Positions 54,641 to 63,735 of a stretch of DNA of 64,000 bases are shown here, piece after piece. Position 1 is the stretch's first letter, and the number at the start of each line of letters is the position of its first letter. The notes below the pieces were generated by a model. That model saw nothing but the letters and a program-made list of their open reading frames with translations, searched no databases and had not been told where the DNA came from. Source of the stretch: Ureibacillus terrenus (lineage in GTDB: Bacteria > Bacillota > Bacilli > Bacillales_A > Planococcaceae); assembly GCF_006569205.1 (NCBI RefSeq), contig NZ_VIGD01000003.1:1-64000 (forward strand). Direction: 5' to 3'. Both the position numbers and the translations under genes were made by a program.

Positions 54641-54710
54641 AAAAAAAAAGCCCCTTTCAATGAAAAAAGCTATACCTGCTTCCAGGTATAGCTCCGAAAG
54701 ATTAAGGGGC
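54641..54710 (-). terminator. Terminator of the cobalamin operon
   Basis: AGCTATACCTG and CAGGTATAGCT (54668-54693) form an 11-bp perfect stem followed on the minus strand by TTTTTTC. An outer GCCCCTT/AAGGGGC pair encloses it, followed by ten T residues. The outer arm overlaps the last codons of the operon. Confidence 0.85.
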
Positions 54711-55127
54711 CAACCGGCAGGAATCCCCTTTTAAGATTTCCGGGATTCCGTACCATACGCGGATCACTTTTTCGCTGAGTTCAAAAAGCTTTTGGTACAA
54801 TCTTCCACACGTGTCTCTCAGATGGCGTTCCTCTTTGGAAAGGGGCACAATGCCGCGGCCGATATCGGTGCAGATGCAAATCAGATTCGTTTCCCGGTCC
54901 AATCGCTTCAGCTCCTCCAGCACTTCCGCAACAATTTCATCTTCCGATAAGTCGTATTGGGGAATCAATTTTTCGAATCCTCCGATGATTACATAATCTT
55001 TTTTTGAAAAAGGTCCTTCGGGGATTTCGCCCTCATACCAAAACATCCGCCCGATGCCCGATTGTTTCAGCGATTCTTTCACAAATTTCCGTTTACCGTT
55101 ATAGGCGCCACCGATAACCGATTGCAT
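54702..55127 (-). CDS. CobU-like protein with unusual P-loop
   Basis: Protein of 141 residues related to adenosylcobinamide kinase/guanylyltransferase (CobU). The N-terminus MQSVIGGAYNGKRKFVKESL aligns with the CobU P-loop (GGxRSGKS in the neighbouring CobU) but has GKR instead of GKS/T. The C-terminal block NLICICTDIGRGIVPLSKEE, then RHLRDTCGRLYQKLFELSEKVIRVW, is typical CobU. It starts at ATG 55125-55127 after GGGGGGAAGC, overlapping cobC by 49 bp. A second, canonical cobU opens the operon, so this copy may have a specialised or only partial activity. Confidence 0.75.
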   Translation of the reverse strand: MQSVIGGAYNGKRKFVKESLKQSGIGRMFWYEGEIPEGPFSKKDYVIIGGFEKLIPQYDLSEDEIVAEVLEELKRLDRETNLICICTDIGRGIVPLSKEERHLRDTCGRLYQKLFELSEKVIRVWYGIPEILKGDSCRLAP

Positions 55128-55678
55128 GCTTCCCCCCCTTTCATCGACCTGAAATCGTCCCAATGAAGTGTATACACTTTCCGATGTTCGACCATCAATT
55201 CCCGGAAGCTTTGTTTCTGATATAATGCCGCAAGCAGCAACCGGATGACGCCGCCGTGGACGACAAACACATACTCGCCGCTTCCGGCGACAATTTGCCG
55301 GAAGCAATCCAGCACCCGTTTTTCAAATTCGGCAAAGGATTCGCCGTTCGGAGGGGTCGCTTTGCCCGGGTCGTCAATCCAACGCCGGTACCTTGCATTC
55401 TCTTTCAAATCTTCATATGTCTTCATCTCAAAATCGCCAAAATTCAGTTCCCTCAGCCCGAAAAACGGATGATAACGGGCATCGGGAAAATAAAGCCGCG
55501 CAGTTTCGCGGCACCGTTTCAAATCGCTGCCGTAGACATCTTTCGCCCTGATCGGAACGAGGCAATCCGCCTTTTGATAAACGATGGATTCATCCGTCCA
55601 TCCGAGGTATTTCCCCTCCACATTCGCCTTCGTTTTTTCGTGCCGGATCAAATGGACGACAACAGCACAATTCCCCAT
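55079..55678 (-). CDS. cobC: Alpha-ribazole phosphatase-like histidine phosphatase
   Basis: Phosphoglycerate-mutase-fold phosphatase of 199 residues. The catalytic motif is HLIRHEKTKANVEGKYLGWT, with the second histidine in FVVHGGVIRLLL and conserved YGSDLKRCRETA. In the cobalamin pathway CobC-type enzymes remove phosphate from alpha-ribazole phosphate or adenosylcobalamin phosphate. Position between cobS and a CobU-like gene supports that role. It overlaps cobS by 31 bp and the next gene by 49 bp. Confidence 0.82.
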   Translation of the reverse strand: MGNCAVVVHLIRHEKTKANVEGKYLGWTDESIVYQKADCLVPIRAKDVYGSDLKRCRETARLYFPDARYHPFFGLRELNFGDFEMKTYEDLKENARYRRWIDDPGKATPPNGESFAEFEKRVLDCFRQIVAGSGEYVFVVHGGVIRLLLAALYQKQSFRELMVEHRKVYTLHWDDFRSMKGGEACNRLSVAPITVNGNL

Positions 55679-56424
55679 AATGCAAGCTCCATCCCTTCAT
55701 ATAATGCGCCGAGCAAGTCGCCGGTCATGCCGCCGAAATGGATATATGTCCACCTGCGGTAAAACCAGGTCAAAACGAGCATGCCGGTCAGCAAGATCAA
55801 CAAACCATATATCTTTAAGGCGAAAGCGGCCGCAACAATGATCAATGCGTAGCCCAAGATGAAAATCCATAAATGTTCCGGCACCACTTGTTTTTTAAAA
55901 TAGGCAGCCAAACCGGATTGTTTCACATTCATTGACATATTAAAATAAATCAGCATCGCGAGCCTGCAAAATACTGGAATGAAAACAAAATAACAGTAGA
56001 GATGGGCCGGGCTTTGCAGAAAGATTTCGTAAAAGACGCCGACCTTCAGCAAAATCAGGACCACCAGATGAATGGCGCCAAAAGCCCCTACCCGGGAATC
56101 GCTCAAAATCTCCAACCGCTTTTCTTTGTCCCGATAGGAAAAGTAAGCATCGCCCAAATCGATCCAGCCGTCGAGATGCAATCCGCCGGTCATGAAAATG
56201 TGAAACACCACCACAAGAATGGCCATAAAAAGCGGGGAAAATCCGGCATAATGTTCATTGAGGAAAAGAAGGGCAACGCTTGCCAAACCCATCAAAAAAC
56301 CCATAAACGGCATGGCGCCGAACATGGCCGTCACAGTTTTTCCGCTCATTGGCAGCGCCCTTCGGATAGGGAAGGACGTAAAAAATTGGAGGGATAATAA
56401 AAAACCCGTCATGAAATTTTTCAC
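55648..56424 (-). CDS. cobS: Adenosylcobinamide-GDP ribazoletransferase
   Basis: Integral membrane enzyme of 258 residues that joins adenosylcobinamide-GDP with alpha-ribazole. The family motif GGLHLDGWIDLGDAYFSYRD (aspartate-rich) is followed by SDSRVGAFGAIHLVVLILLK. Six or seven helices are seen. It begins 13 bp after cobU, overlapping cobC at the end. Together with CobU and CobC it completes nucleotide-loop assembly. Confidence 0.93.
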   Translation of the reverse strand: MKNFMTGFLLSLQFFTSFPIRRALPMSGKTVTAMFGAMPFMGFLMGLASVALLFLNEHYAGFSPLFMAILVVVFHIFMTGGLHLDGWIDLGDAYFSYRDKEKRLEILSDSRVGAFGAIHLVVLILLKVGVFYEIFLQSPAHLYCYFVFIPVFCRLAMLIYFNMSMNVKQSGLAAYFKKQVVPEHLWIFILGYALIIVAAAFALKIYGLLILLTGMLVLTWFYRRWTYIHFGGMTGDLLGALYEGMELALWGIVLLSSI

Positions 56425-56437
56425 ACAAACACACCGC

Positions 56438-56992
56438 CTATTTTTTTCTTACACTGATTCCATAATCCAATTCGTAAGCTTCATCGCAAACCGACACAAT
56501 CCATTGATGCAGTTTTCCGATGAGCTTGCGATATAAATGGACTTCCTCGAAGGGCGAAGCGGGTTCATCCAGCACTTCATTCGATACCAAAAGAACCATC
56601 GCTCCTTCCCGCTTCCATCCCATAATCTCTTTTTGAAAGTTTCCAATATGTTTCAGGATTTCTTCCATGCGTCCTTCTTGTACGGATTCGGTATGATATA
56701 AAATATTGTTTAGCCATGTCGTGATGCAATCCCAAAGAACGACGTCATGCTTTTGAAAGGGAACGCCCGGCAAATCGTAGAAGATTTCCATTGTCGCCCA
56801 TGGCATGTGGGATTGTTCCCGGTCCTGTTGATGGCGGAGAATCCGCTTTTTCATTTCTTCATCAAAGGGAACGCCGGAAGCAATATAGTATAAACCCTTA
56901 TGATATCGCCGAAAAAGATTTTTGGCATACGTTTCCGCAAAAGCGCTTTTTCCGCTCCGCACACCGCCTGTTATAAAAATGATTTTTCCCAA
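56438..56992 (-). CDS. cobU: Adenosylcobinamide kinase/guanylyltransferase
   Basis: Bifunctional CobU of 184 residues. Walker A is IFITGGVRSGKSAFAETYAK. The segment HQQDREQSHMPW resembles the usual H(R)xxRP.W region containing the guanylylated His, and the late VLLVSNEVLDEPASPFEEVH, DEAYELDYGISV parts are typical. The start is TTG 56990-56992, preceded by AAAAAGGGGCGAACATC. It is the first gene of the cob operon; no cobalamin riboswitch is seen in the 45 bp between it and the gerC terminator, so uptake or salvage regulation must be elsewhere. Confidence 0.92.
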   Translation of the reverse strand: MGKIIFITGGVRSGKSAFAETYAKNLFRRYHKGLYYIASGVPFDEEMKKRILRHQQDREQSHMPWATMEIFYDLPGVPFQKHDVVLWDCITTWLNNILYHTESVQEGRMEEILKHIGNFQKEIMGWKREGAMVLLVSNEVLDEPASPFEEVHLYRKLIGKLHQWIVSVCDEAYELDYGISVRKK

Positions 56993-57033
56993 GATGTTCG
57001 CCCCTTTTTCCTGGTCAATTCCAACGATTGGAA

Positions 57034-57087
57034 TAAAAAATGCCAGCTGTCCAAAATGAGTATATCATTTCATGGACAGCTGGCAAT
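57034..57087 (-). terminator. Terminator of the ger operon
   Basis: TGCCAGCTGTCC and GGACAGCTGGCA form a perfect 12-bp stem with a 21-base loop; TTTTTTATTCC follows on the minus strand. Confidence 0.85.
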
Positions 57088-57096
57088 AAAGAAATA

Positions 57097-58296
57097 TTAT
57101 TTCCATTCCATTCCGACCCGGAGGATCCTGTAATCCATGCTGACCTGGATATCCAGGTCTTTATACACTTCATACCATCCTTCATCATCTTTTATCTGTT
57201 CATTCCAATATTTCGGATAGTACGCCCTCACTCTTGCGCCGATCCCCAGTATATCGGATTGGTCTTTCTGCAATTTTTTGATCAGTTTCTCCAAAGATTC
57301 TTTTCCCATTTTGTTGATTGTCTTTTCGAGTTCCTCCAATTTTTCTCCGCTCAAATTCTTGCTTTTCGGTTCTTCTTCGATAAATCCTTCTATGTTGACC
57401 CGGATGAAGACTTTCGGCTTGCCGTCCACCATTTTCACAGAAATGTCGGAACTTCTTCTGTATGGTTTAACCATGTAAATGCCGCTTTTATCCTCGGATT
57501 GAACCACATTCGAATAACCGGCAGGATTTTGCCCCTGCATTGCCAATACCGCACCGGTTTCTGTCGGGGAAAGCTTTCCCACCATTTTGTGCTCTTTAAA
57601 ATAAGCAAGCCCTTCCACACGGATATGGTCCCCCATCGGTTGGACGAGGGGAATGATGGCATCCACCCCGATATCCGAAAAATCAATCCACACCTTTCCT
57701 AAATACTCTTTCGGCAATTTGCCGAACTTTACCGCTTCCTTCAGCGTATTTGCCAAGTATAAGGAAGGAACGGTCTGAATTGGCGGAGTCGCATTTAAAA
57801 TTTGATGGGCTTCCCCCTCCGTAATCATGACCCATGCGGTTCTCCTGATTTCATAATCCCTTCTCAAAAAATCCATGATATCCTCGATACTGTTTTTGGC
57901 GATTTGATCACTCATTACAATCAGCTGAATATGGCCCAAATGGATTTTTTCGGCCAATTCCTGCTGCAGGTTGGACAGGGCATCTTTCATCGTATAGCCG
58001 TAAGTAACGAGCAGCCAATCCGTATCTCCCGAGTTCGTATCTCCTCCGCCCGGTCCCAGCATGACTTTTCCGGGCACCGCCAACTGTGCCGTCAGTTTAT
58101 AAATCCTCTGATTTTCCTGTTCCGGAAACTCCCCTTTGCCATGGGTCACTTCCGGCATTTCCGCCGCTTTGCTTTCATCGGCCAAATCGATTGCCAACGC
58201 CAAAATGATGGCCCTTTCTTCCAGCTCATAACGGTCCCAGCATCCGCCCAACAATGCGGCGCTCACCAATATAAGAAACATGAAATACTTGTTCAT
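57097..58296 (-). CDS. Spore germination lipoprotein, GerC family
   Basis: Ger(x)C lipoprotein of 399 residues, third subunit of a nutrient germinant receptor in the spore inner membrane. Signal peptide MNKYFMFLILVSAALLGGCW has lipobox LGGC, followed by the family start DRYELEERAIILALAIDLAD. A glycine-rich insertion around GPGGGDTNSGDTDWLLVTYG and the C-terminal QKDQSDILGIGARVRAYYPK, YWNEQ region are typical. It overlaps gerB by four bases and ends the operon. Confidence 0.92.
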   Translation of the reverse strand: MNKYFMFLILVSAALLGGCWDRYELEERAIILALAIDLADESKAAEMPEVTHGKGEFPEQENQRIYKLTAQLAVPGKVMLGPGGGDTNSGDTDWLLVTYGYTMKDALSNLQQELAEKIHLGHIQLIVMSDQIAKNSIEDIMDFLRRDYEIRRTAWVMITEGEAHQILNATPPIQTVPSLYLANTLKEAVKFGKLPKEYLGKVWIDFSDIGVDAIIPLVQPMGDHIRVEGLAYFKEHKMVGKLSPTETGAVLAMQGQNPAGYSNVVQSEDKSGIYMVKPYRRSSDISVKMVDGKPKVFIRVNIEGFIEEEPKSKNLSGEKLEELEKTINKMGKESLEKLIKKLQKDQSDILGIGARVRAYYPKYWNEQIKDDEGWYEVYKDLDIQVSMDYRILRVGMEWK

Positions 58297-59387
58297 TGCA
58301 CACGCACCCTTTTTCGAATACGGCCGATGATCAATAAGCCAATTGGAAGGGCGATATAAATAATTAATACGAAAAAGGCGGTGTTGATCCCATAATCATA
58401 AATTTCATAAATGTTGTCAGGGATGAGCGCAATCACATATATGAAAGGCACCATGATCGTCGAAATCAGATTGAATTTGTCCGTGCGGAAAATTTCCGCG
58501 GTTCCCCGGACAGCCACAAAATAATGGGAAAACAACGTCGTAAAAACGGCGAAAATCCAGGTAATGAGTATAATTGCGTCTATCCTCGATAACACTTCCC
58601 CCGGTATTTGGATAATTCGGCTGAGGGAAAGGACGGGCCAATACAATAATTCCAATTCCTGGACTCCAAAAACCCCCAATGTCATGACAATGCAAAAAAG
58701 GATGGCCAATCCTCCCAAAAACAGCCCCCAAATCCCGTTTTTCACGCAATTCTCATGGTCCTTTATATAAGGGATCAGCATGGCAACCACAAAATAATTG
58801 GTAATCGCCGCCATCATGAGAAAGGCGCCTTTCATAAATTGGAATAAAGAAAGTTCATGGCCGAAAACCGGAAGAAGATGGTACGTCTCCAAATCTTTTA
58901 TTGAAAAGAGCAGGAAAACCATCGGAATCAATAGAAACGGCAAATAAAAAAAGTGAATGTAAGCAAAAGTGGAAACATTTCGAAAACCGGCCAAAGTGCA
59001 AAGAAAGATCATGATGATAATCGAAAATTCGATGGGCGTATTCGGCAATAATCCGCTGGCGAGCACTTCCGCAAATTGCCGCACTTCAAGCCCCATGACA
59101 ATCATCATCGAAACGATGATCAGGACATTCAATAAGTTTCCTATATATTTTCCCAACAACAACCGGTTGCATCCAATAATTGTATATTCTTTATATTTTT
59201 TGCCCAGTTCCGTAATGGCAATCAGGCTAATGGAAGACAAGATTAACCCGACGACACTTGCCAATATCGCCGCTTCCCCTACTTCCGCCACAATGAACCG
59301 CGGCAACACCATCAATGGGACACCGATGATTGTGCTTGCAATTATTCCAGCCACCTGAATTGAACTAATGGAATCGGTATGCTTCAT
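58293..59387 (-). CDS. Spore germination permease, GerAB family
   Basis: Endospore germination permease of 364 residues with about ten helices (amino acid/polyamine permease superfamily). It begins MKHTDSISSIQVAGIIASTI. Conserved helices include LVLPRF-like segment MVLPRFIVAEVGEAAILASV and the region SLFQFMKGAFLMMAAITNYF. By precedent this subunit binds the germinant. It overlaps both gerA and gerC by four bases, so stoichiometric expression is likely. The germinant cannot be read from the sequence. Confidence 0.9.
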   Translation of the reverse strand: MKHTDSISSIQVAGIIASTIIGVPLMVLPRFIVAEVGEAAILASVVGLILSSISLIAITELGKKYKEYTIIGCNRLLLGKYIGNLLNVLIIVSMMIVMGLEVRQFAEVLASGLLPNTPIEFSIIIMIFLCTLAGFRNVSTFAYIHFFYLPFLLIPMVFLLFSIKDLETYHLLPVFGHELSLFQFMKGAFLMMAAITNYFVVAMLIPYIKDHENCVKNGIWGLFLGGLAILFCIVMTLGVFGVQELELLYWPVLSLSRIIQIPGEVLSRIDAIILITWIFAVFTTLFSHYFVAVRGTAEIFRTDKFNLISTIMVPFIYVIALIPDNIYEIYDYGINTAFFVLIIYIALPIGLLIIGRIRKRVRVQ

Positions 59388-60988
59388 CTTTTTTCCCTTT
59401 TCCTTTCTTCGAGGAAATTGTAATCTGTATGATCCTCCACCATTTCACCCATGCGGGTCTGATCTTGTGGATAAATATTTTGTGGACGTTTTTTCAATTG
59501 ATAAAACGGTGCCCGGACAATCGAATCTTTCAAAGCTTTGATATTTAATGGCGCATATGGGGCTATATAAGGGACACCAAAGGATCTTAATGAAAGCATA
59601 TGGTTGACGACGACCATCAACCCGATTGCAATACCCAACAATCCGAGCGTTCCTGCCAATAGGATGAGTGCGAAACGCAGCATCCGGAACGTGTTGGCCG
59701 CATTGTAAGAAGGAACGGCAAAGGAACCGATGGTGGACATGCCGATAATGACCACGGTGATTGGACTGACAAAGCCCGCCTGCACGGCAGCTTGTCCAAC
59801 GACCAGCACCCCTACGATGGACAAGGCGCCGCCCACCTGTTGCGGCATTCTGACGCTGGCTTCCCTCAACACTTCCATTGACAGTTCCATCATCAATACC
59901 TCAAACATGACCGGAAAAGGGATGCTATGCCGGCCGCTGGTAGCAGCCACCACATATTTCGCCGGAATCAATTCCGGATGAAAGGAAATGAAGGTGATAT
60001 ATATGGATGAAAAAGTTAATGAAAATACTAAGGCGATAATGCGGAAAATCCGCACAAAGGATGAAATGACCCAATGCTCATTATAATCTTCCGTTGTTTG
60101 ATAGAACTGGCTAAACGTGGCGGGAACCACCAATGCGGAAGGACTTCCATTCATTAAAATGGCAACACGTCCTTCCAGAAGATTTCCGACCACTTTTGTC
60201 GGCCTTTCCGTATTAATCACTTGCGGGAAAGGGGATTTCGGATTATCTTCAATCATTTGTTCAATGTAGCCGGAATCCAAAATTCCGTCAATCTCAATCG
60301 CATCAATTCGTTGCTTCACTTCTTCCACCAATGCCGGATTGGCAATATCTTCTATATAACAAACGGCAACTTTTGTTTTCGTGCGGACGCCTACCTCCGT
60401 TTCTTCCACCCGAAATTCCGGAATTGGCAGGCGATACCGCAACAAGGAAATATTGATGGATAATTGTTCGATAAATCCGTCCCTCGGTCCCCGGACAGCC
60501 CGTTCCGTATCCGGCTCGTCTATGCTTCTTTTTTCCAGCTGCAGCACATCCAGCTCCAGCGCTTCTAGGCACCCGTCAATGAATACAACCGCTTTCCCTT
60601 GCATAATGGCGCAGATGATTTTCGACATATCTTTGACGGTCGTTGTATCGTTATAATACAAAACGTTTTCTATTATATATTGTGGAATCTTGTCTTTGTT
60701 TTCTTCCACCATCCGATGTTCTTGCAGCAGCTTGATAATGTCCTGATTGATTTTTTCTTTATCGACCAATGATTGAAAATAGATGATAGCCGATGGAATT
60801 TGGTTGAAAAGTTCAAATCTTCGGAAAGAGTAATCCAGATCCTTTTCAAAAATATTTTTCAATAGTTGGATATTGTCTTCAAGGCTGCCGGATATCGGCT
60901 TGTTTTTATGCTCATTGACAATCTTGCTTTCCAGGTATCGCAATGTTTGATCCGTATTGTGATTGCTTTTTTTAAAGAACGGCGACAA
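59384..60988 (-). CDS. Spore germination protein, GerAA family
   Basis: GerA-type receptor subunit of 534 residues. The cytoplasmic N-terminal domain (DNIQLLKNIFEKDLDYSFRR to GPRDGFIEQLSINISLLRYR, with the VRGPRDGF motif) is followed by membrane helices (LVFSLTFSSIYITFISFHPE, VGGALSIVGVLVVGQAAVQA, MSTIGSFAVPSYNAANTFRM). The start is TTG 60986-60988 with AGGTGATTGTGA upstream. A sigma-G-like promoter lies at 61028-61057. First gene of the operon. Confidence 0.93.
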   Translation of the reverse strand: MSPFFKKSNHNTDQTLRYLESKIVNEHKNKPISGSLEDNIQLLKNIFEKDLDYSFRRFELFNQIPSAIIYFQSLVDKEKINQDIIKLLQEHRMVEENKDKIPQYIIENVLYYNDTTTVKDMSKIICAIMQGKAVVFIDGCLEALELDVLQLEKRSIDEPDTERAVRGPRDGFIEQLSINISLLRYRLPIPEFRVEETEVGVRTKTKVAVCYIEDIANPALVEEVKQRIDAIEIDGILDSGYIEQMIEDNPKSPFPQVINTERPTKVVGNLLEGRVAILMNGSPSALVVPATFSQFYQTTEDYNEHWVISSFVRIFRIIALVFSLTFSSIYITFISFHPELIPAKYVVAATSGRHSIPFPVMFEVLMMELSMEVLREASVRMPQQVGGALSIVGVLVVGQAAVQAGFVSPITVVIIGMSTIGSFAVPSYNAANTFRMLRFALILLAGTLGLLGIAIGLMVVVNHMLSLRSFGVPYIAPYAPLNIKALKDSIVRAPFYQLKKRPQNIYPQDQTRMGEMVEDHTDYNFLEERKREKR

Positions 60989-61027
60989 TCACAATCACCT
61001 GCCTATCTGTTCCTTTTTTCTTGCTGT

Positions 61028-61057
61028 TATTATGTTCTGAGAAAAAATTTGCATACA
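61028..61057 (-). promoter_or_regulatory. Sigma-G-like promoter of the ger operon
   Basis: -35 TGTATG (61052-61057), a 17-bp spacer and -10 CATAATA (61028-61034) fit the forespore sigma-G consensus (GHATR and CATWHTA). This agrees with germination receptor genes being sigma-G dependent. Confidence 0.65.
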
Positions 61058-61159
61058 TGCATTTTATTTGCTAAAAACGATTTGCTTGATTTCTTATGTA
61101 ACATATTTTAAGATTTTCTTATTCTTTCCTTCCAATTCAGAAAAAGGGGAATTGCCGAT

Positions 61160-62575
61160 TTGAACACTATGAAAATGGAATCATATAATCGCAATCTCAT
61201 AGTCAGTATCCTGCTGGCGGCGTCCTTTGTTTCTTTATTGAACCAGACGCTGCTCATTGTCGCTTTGCCATCCATCATGGAGGAGTTTTCCATCACCCCT
61301 GGGGAAGCGCAATGGGTGACGACCGGCTTTTTGCTCGCCAATGGAATCATGATTCCGATTACGGCCTTTCTGATTGAAAAGTACAGCAGCAAATGGTTGC
61401 TGATTTTTGCCATTGGCATCTTTGCGTCGGGGACATTTGTCGGCGCCGTTACTCCGAATTTTTGGATGCTGATTTTGGCCCGGATTCTCCAGGCGATCGG
61501 CGCGGGGATGCTTATGCCATTAATGCAAACGGTCATCTTTTCAATCTTCCCTGTTGAAAAACGGGGGGCGGCAATGGGGGTCAGCGGTCTGGTGATCGGA
61601 TTTGCTCCGGCTATCGGACCGACCTTGGCCGGTTGGATCATCGACCACTTCTCATGGAGATATTTGTTTTATACCGTTTTACCGTTTACGCTGCTTGTGC
61701 TGATTCTCTCCATCTTCTTGATGAAGAACGTGACGAGGCAGAGGGAGAGAAAACTTGACGTTTTGTCGGTCATTTTGTCTTCCTTTGGCTGGGGAGGCAT
61801 TCTTTACTCGACAAGTTTAGTCGGTTCCTATGGATGGGCAAACCCGAACGTCATGATTTCCATCGTCTTCGGCGCCATATCGTTGTATCTCTTCATCAGC
61901 AGACAATTTAAATTGGAACAGCCGATGCTGAATTTCACCGTGTTTCATTCAAAAGAATTTACATTGACGACGATTCTTTCCGTCGTCGTGTTCGGGCTGT
62001 TGATCGGGCTTGAAACGATTTTGCCGATTTTCGTGCAAAAAATTCAACACGGCACGGCCCTTACATCCGGTCTGATGCTTTTGCCGGGAGCCGTCATCAC
62101 CGGAATCATGTCGCCGATTTCCGGCAAACTGTTTGACCGGTTCGGCGCAAAAGGGTTGTCCATCATCGGATTCAGCTGCATGGTGCTTGCGACGATCGGT
62201 TATACGCTTATTCATAAAAACACGCCGGTTCCTTTGATTTCTTTCATTTTTGCAATCCAAATGTTCGGATTTTCGCTGATGTCCATGAATCTCATGACTT
62301 CCGGCATCAATTCATTGCCGCATGACATGATTGCCCATGGCACGGCGATGCATAACACGATCCGGACAGTCGGCGCCTCCATCTTCACGGCCATGCTCGT
62401 TTCCGTGATGAGTTTCGGGAATGTACAGTCTGTTTTGTCCAATGAGGAAATTTATAAAGGCATCAAAATCGCCTTTTTCGTCGCCCTTTGTTTTGCTTTC
62501 ATCGGATTGTTCCTTTCGTTCTTCCTGACAAAGAAACGGCCTGCAGATGACAAAGATTTGGAAAGCGCTTCCTGA
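61160..62575 (+). CDS. MFS drug exporter, DHA2 (EmrB/LmrB-like) family
   Basis: Proton-driven exporter of 471 residues with 14 helices. The family motifs are LLNQTLLIVALPSIMEEFSI (helix 1), WVTTGFLLANGIMIPITAFL (helix 2), LARILQAIGAGMLMPLMQTV (motif B) and GPTLAGWIIDHFSWRYLF (motif C, drug antiporter). Lincomycin-resistance LmrB-like proteins are the nearest named relatives, but the substrate is not predictable. The start is TTG 61160 after AAAGGGGAATTGCCGA. Divergent from gerA; a shared terminator separates it from the btuF-like gene. Confidence 0.88.
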   Translation: MNTMKMESYNRNLIVSILLAASFVSLLNQTLLIVALPSIMEEFSITPGEAQWVTTGFLLANGIMIPITAFLIEKYSSKWLLIFAIGIFASGTFVGAVTPNFWMLILARILQAIGAGMLMPLMQTVIFSIFPVEKRGAAMGVSGLVIGFAPAIGPTLAGWIIDHFSWRYLFYTVLPFTLLVLILSIFLMKNVTRQRERKLDVLSVILSSFGWGGILYSTSLVGSYGWANPNVMISIVFGAISLYLFISRQFKLEQPMLNFTVFHSKEFTLTTILSVVVFGLLIGLETILPIFVQKIQHGTALTSGLMLLPGAVITGIMSPISGKLFDRFGAKGLSIIGFSCMVLATIGYTLIHKNTPVPLISFIFAIQMFGFSLMSMNLMTSGINSLPHDMIAHGTAMHNTIRTVGASIFTAMLVSVMSFGNVQSVLSNEEIYKGIKIAFFVALCFAFIGLFLSFFLTKKRPADDKDLESAS

Positions 62576-62595
62576 CATTTCGGTTATCGTCAAAT

Positions 62596-62641
62596 GAAAA
62601 GAGCGAATGGGGAATTTTGAAATTCCCATTCGCCCTTTTTT
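62596..62641. terminator. Shared terminator of the MFS and btuF-like genes
   Basis: GAGCGAATGGG pairs with CCCATTCGCCC, enclosing AATT.AATT, with A and T tails on both sides. Confidence 0.85.
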
Positions 62642-63578
62642 ATTGCTTTTCAAAAATTTCCGGATAAATGGTTTTGGCCAACAATTCAGCGGCTTCCGCG
62701 ATGCGGGGGCCAGGTCTGTCCAATAAATCCGCCTGCAATTCATAAACCGCCCCGTCTTTGATGGCCTTAATGGACTCCCAGCCTTGTCTGGATTTAATTT
62801 CTCCAGCCGGATTATCAACATAGTTTACTGTAGTTATGATCACTTCCGGATTCCGGTTGATGATGTCTTCCTCCGTCACGGAGAACCAGCCTTTTTGATC
62901 CGCATAAATGTTTTCAACGCCCGCGGTTTCAATCAACTCCTGCTGGAATGTGCCGGAGCCCATCGTCCAGATGTCCGGAGCTGGCGCGATTTCAAAATAC
63001 ACTCTTTTCTTTTGTATAATCTTGTCGGTTTTTTCTTTCAGCGCTGCCAATTGCCCTTTGATGTTTTCAACAAGTTCTTTTCCTTTATCTTCAACACCCA
63101 TGGCTTGGGCGATTTGATTGATATCTTTATACACATCCTCAACGGAGCTTGGCGATTGGATGACGAACACTTTCAAGCCCGCCTCTTCCAATTGCTTCAC
63201 CTGCTCTTCGCCGCCCATTGTATAGGCGAAGATGACATCCGGATTCAGCTCCACGATTCTTTCCACATTAAAGGAAGTCGGGGAACCGACCTTTTCAATA
63301 TCTTTCACTTTCTCAGGCCAGTTGTCATATTCCGTTACGCCGATGACCTTGTCGCCGACGCCCAATGCAAACAAAATCTCCGTATTGCTCGGCTGCAATG
63401 AAATGACCTTTTCAGGCGCTTTTTCGAATTCGATTTCTACGCCCCGGCCATCCACCACCGTATACGATTGTCCGGATTTTTTGTCTTCCGCATCCTTTGT
63501 AGCGGCATCTTCTTTGCCGCCGCAACCGGCCAGTACAGCGATTAATAAAAATACTGCCAAGAACCAAATGCGTTTCAA
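62640..63578 (-). CDS. ABC transporter substrate-binding lipoprotein, BtuF-like
   Basis: Periplasmic-type binding protein (cluster III, helical backbone) of 312 residues, anchored by a lipobox (MKRIWFLAVFLLIAVLAGCG). Domain features are VVDGRGVEIEFEKAPEKVIS, LQPSNTEILFALGVGDKVIG, ERIVELNPDVIFAYTMGGEE and late WESIKAIKDGAVYEL. The NTEILFALG pattern suggests corrinoid rather than siderophore binding, and the cob operon nearby fits, but heme or siderophore cannot be excluded. The start is TTG 63576-63578 after AGAGGGGTTGCA. No permease or ATPase gene is adjacent in the window. Confidence 0.82.
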   Translation of the reverse strand: MKRIWFLAVFLLIAVLAGCGGKEDAATKDAEDKKSGQSYTVVDGRGVEIEFEKAPEKVISLQPSNTEILFALGVGDKVIGVTEYDNWPEKVKDIEKVGSPTSFNVERIVELNPDVIFAYTMGGEEQVKQLEEAGLKVFVIQSPSSVEDVYKDINQIAQAMGVEDKGKELVENIKGQLAALKEKTDKIIQKKRVYFEIAPAPDIWTMGSGTFQQELIETAGVENIYADQKGWFSVTEEDIINRNPEVIITTVNYVDNPAGEIKSRQGWESIKAIKDGAVYELQADLLDRPGPRIAEAAELLAKTIYPEIFEKQ

Positions 63579-63607
63579 TGCAACCCCTCTTTCTATGATT
63601 TTTGTGC
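63575..63607 (-). repeat. Direct repeat, copy 1 (btuF-like leader)
   Basis: A 33-bp block including the btuF-like ribosome binding site and start region; identical to 63642-63674. The 34 bp between the copies is AT-rich and holds the palindrome TTGATATATCAA and a T-run. Confidence 0.8.
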
Positions 63608-63641
63608 TTGATATATCAATATTTTTATTTATTTTTTTTTA

Positions 63642-63674
63642 TCAATGCAACCCCTCTTTCTATGATTTTTGTGC
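63642..63674 (-). repeat. Direct repeat, copy 2
   Basis: Second identical 33-bp copy, 67 bp from the first. It duplicates the ribosome binding site AGAGGGGTTGCATTG without a gene behind it. Confidence 0.8.
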
Positions 63675-63735
63675 CCTTCAAAATAGTATAGAGTGCCAAC
63701 GAAGAAATTGATCATTTTGGCACTCATGGTGAACA

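Noticed and set aside
56993..57033. Cobalamin riboswitch before cobU
   Set aside because: Only about 40 bp separate cobU from the previous terminator; too short and no B12-box seen.
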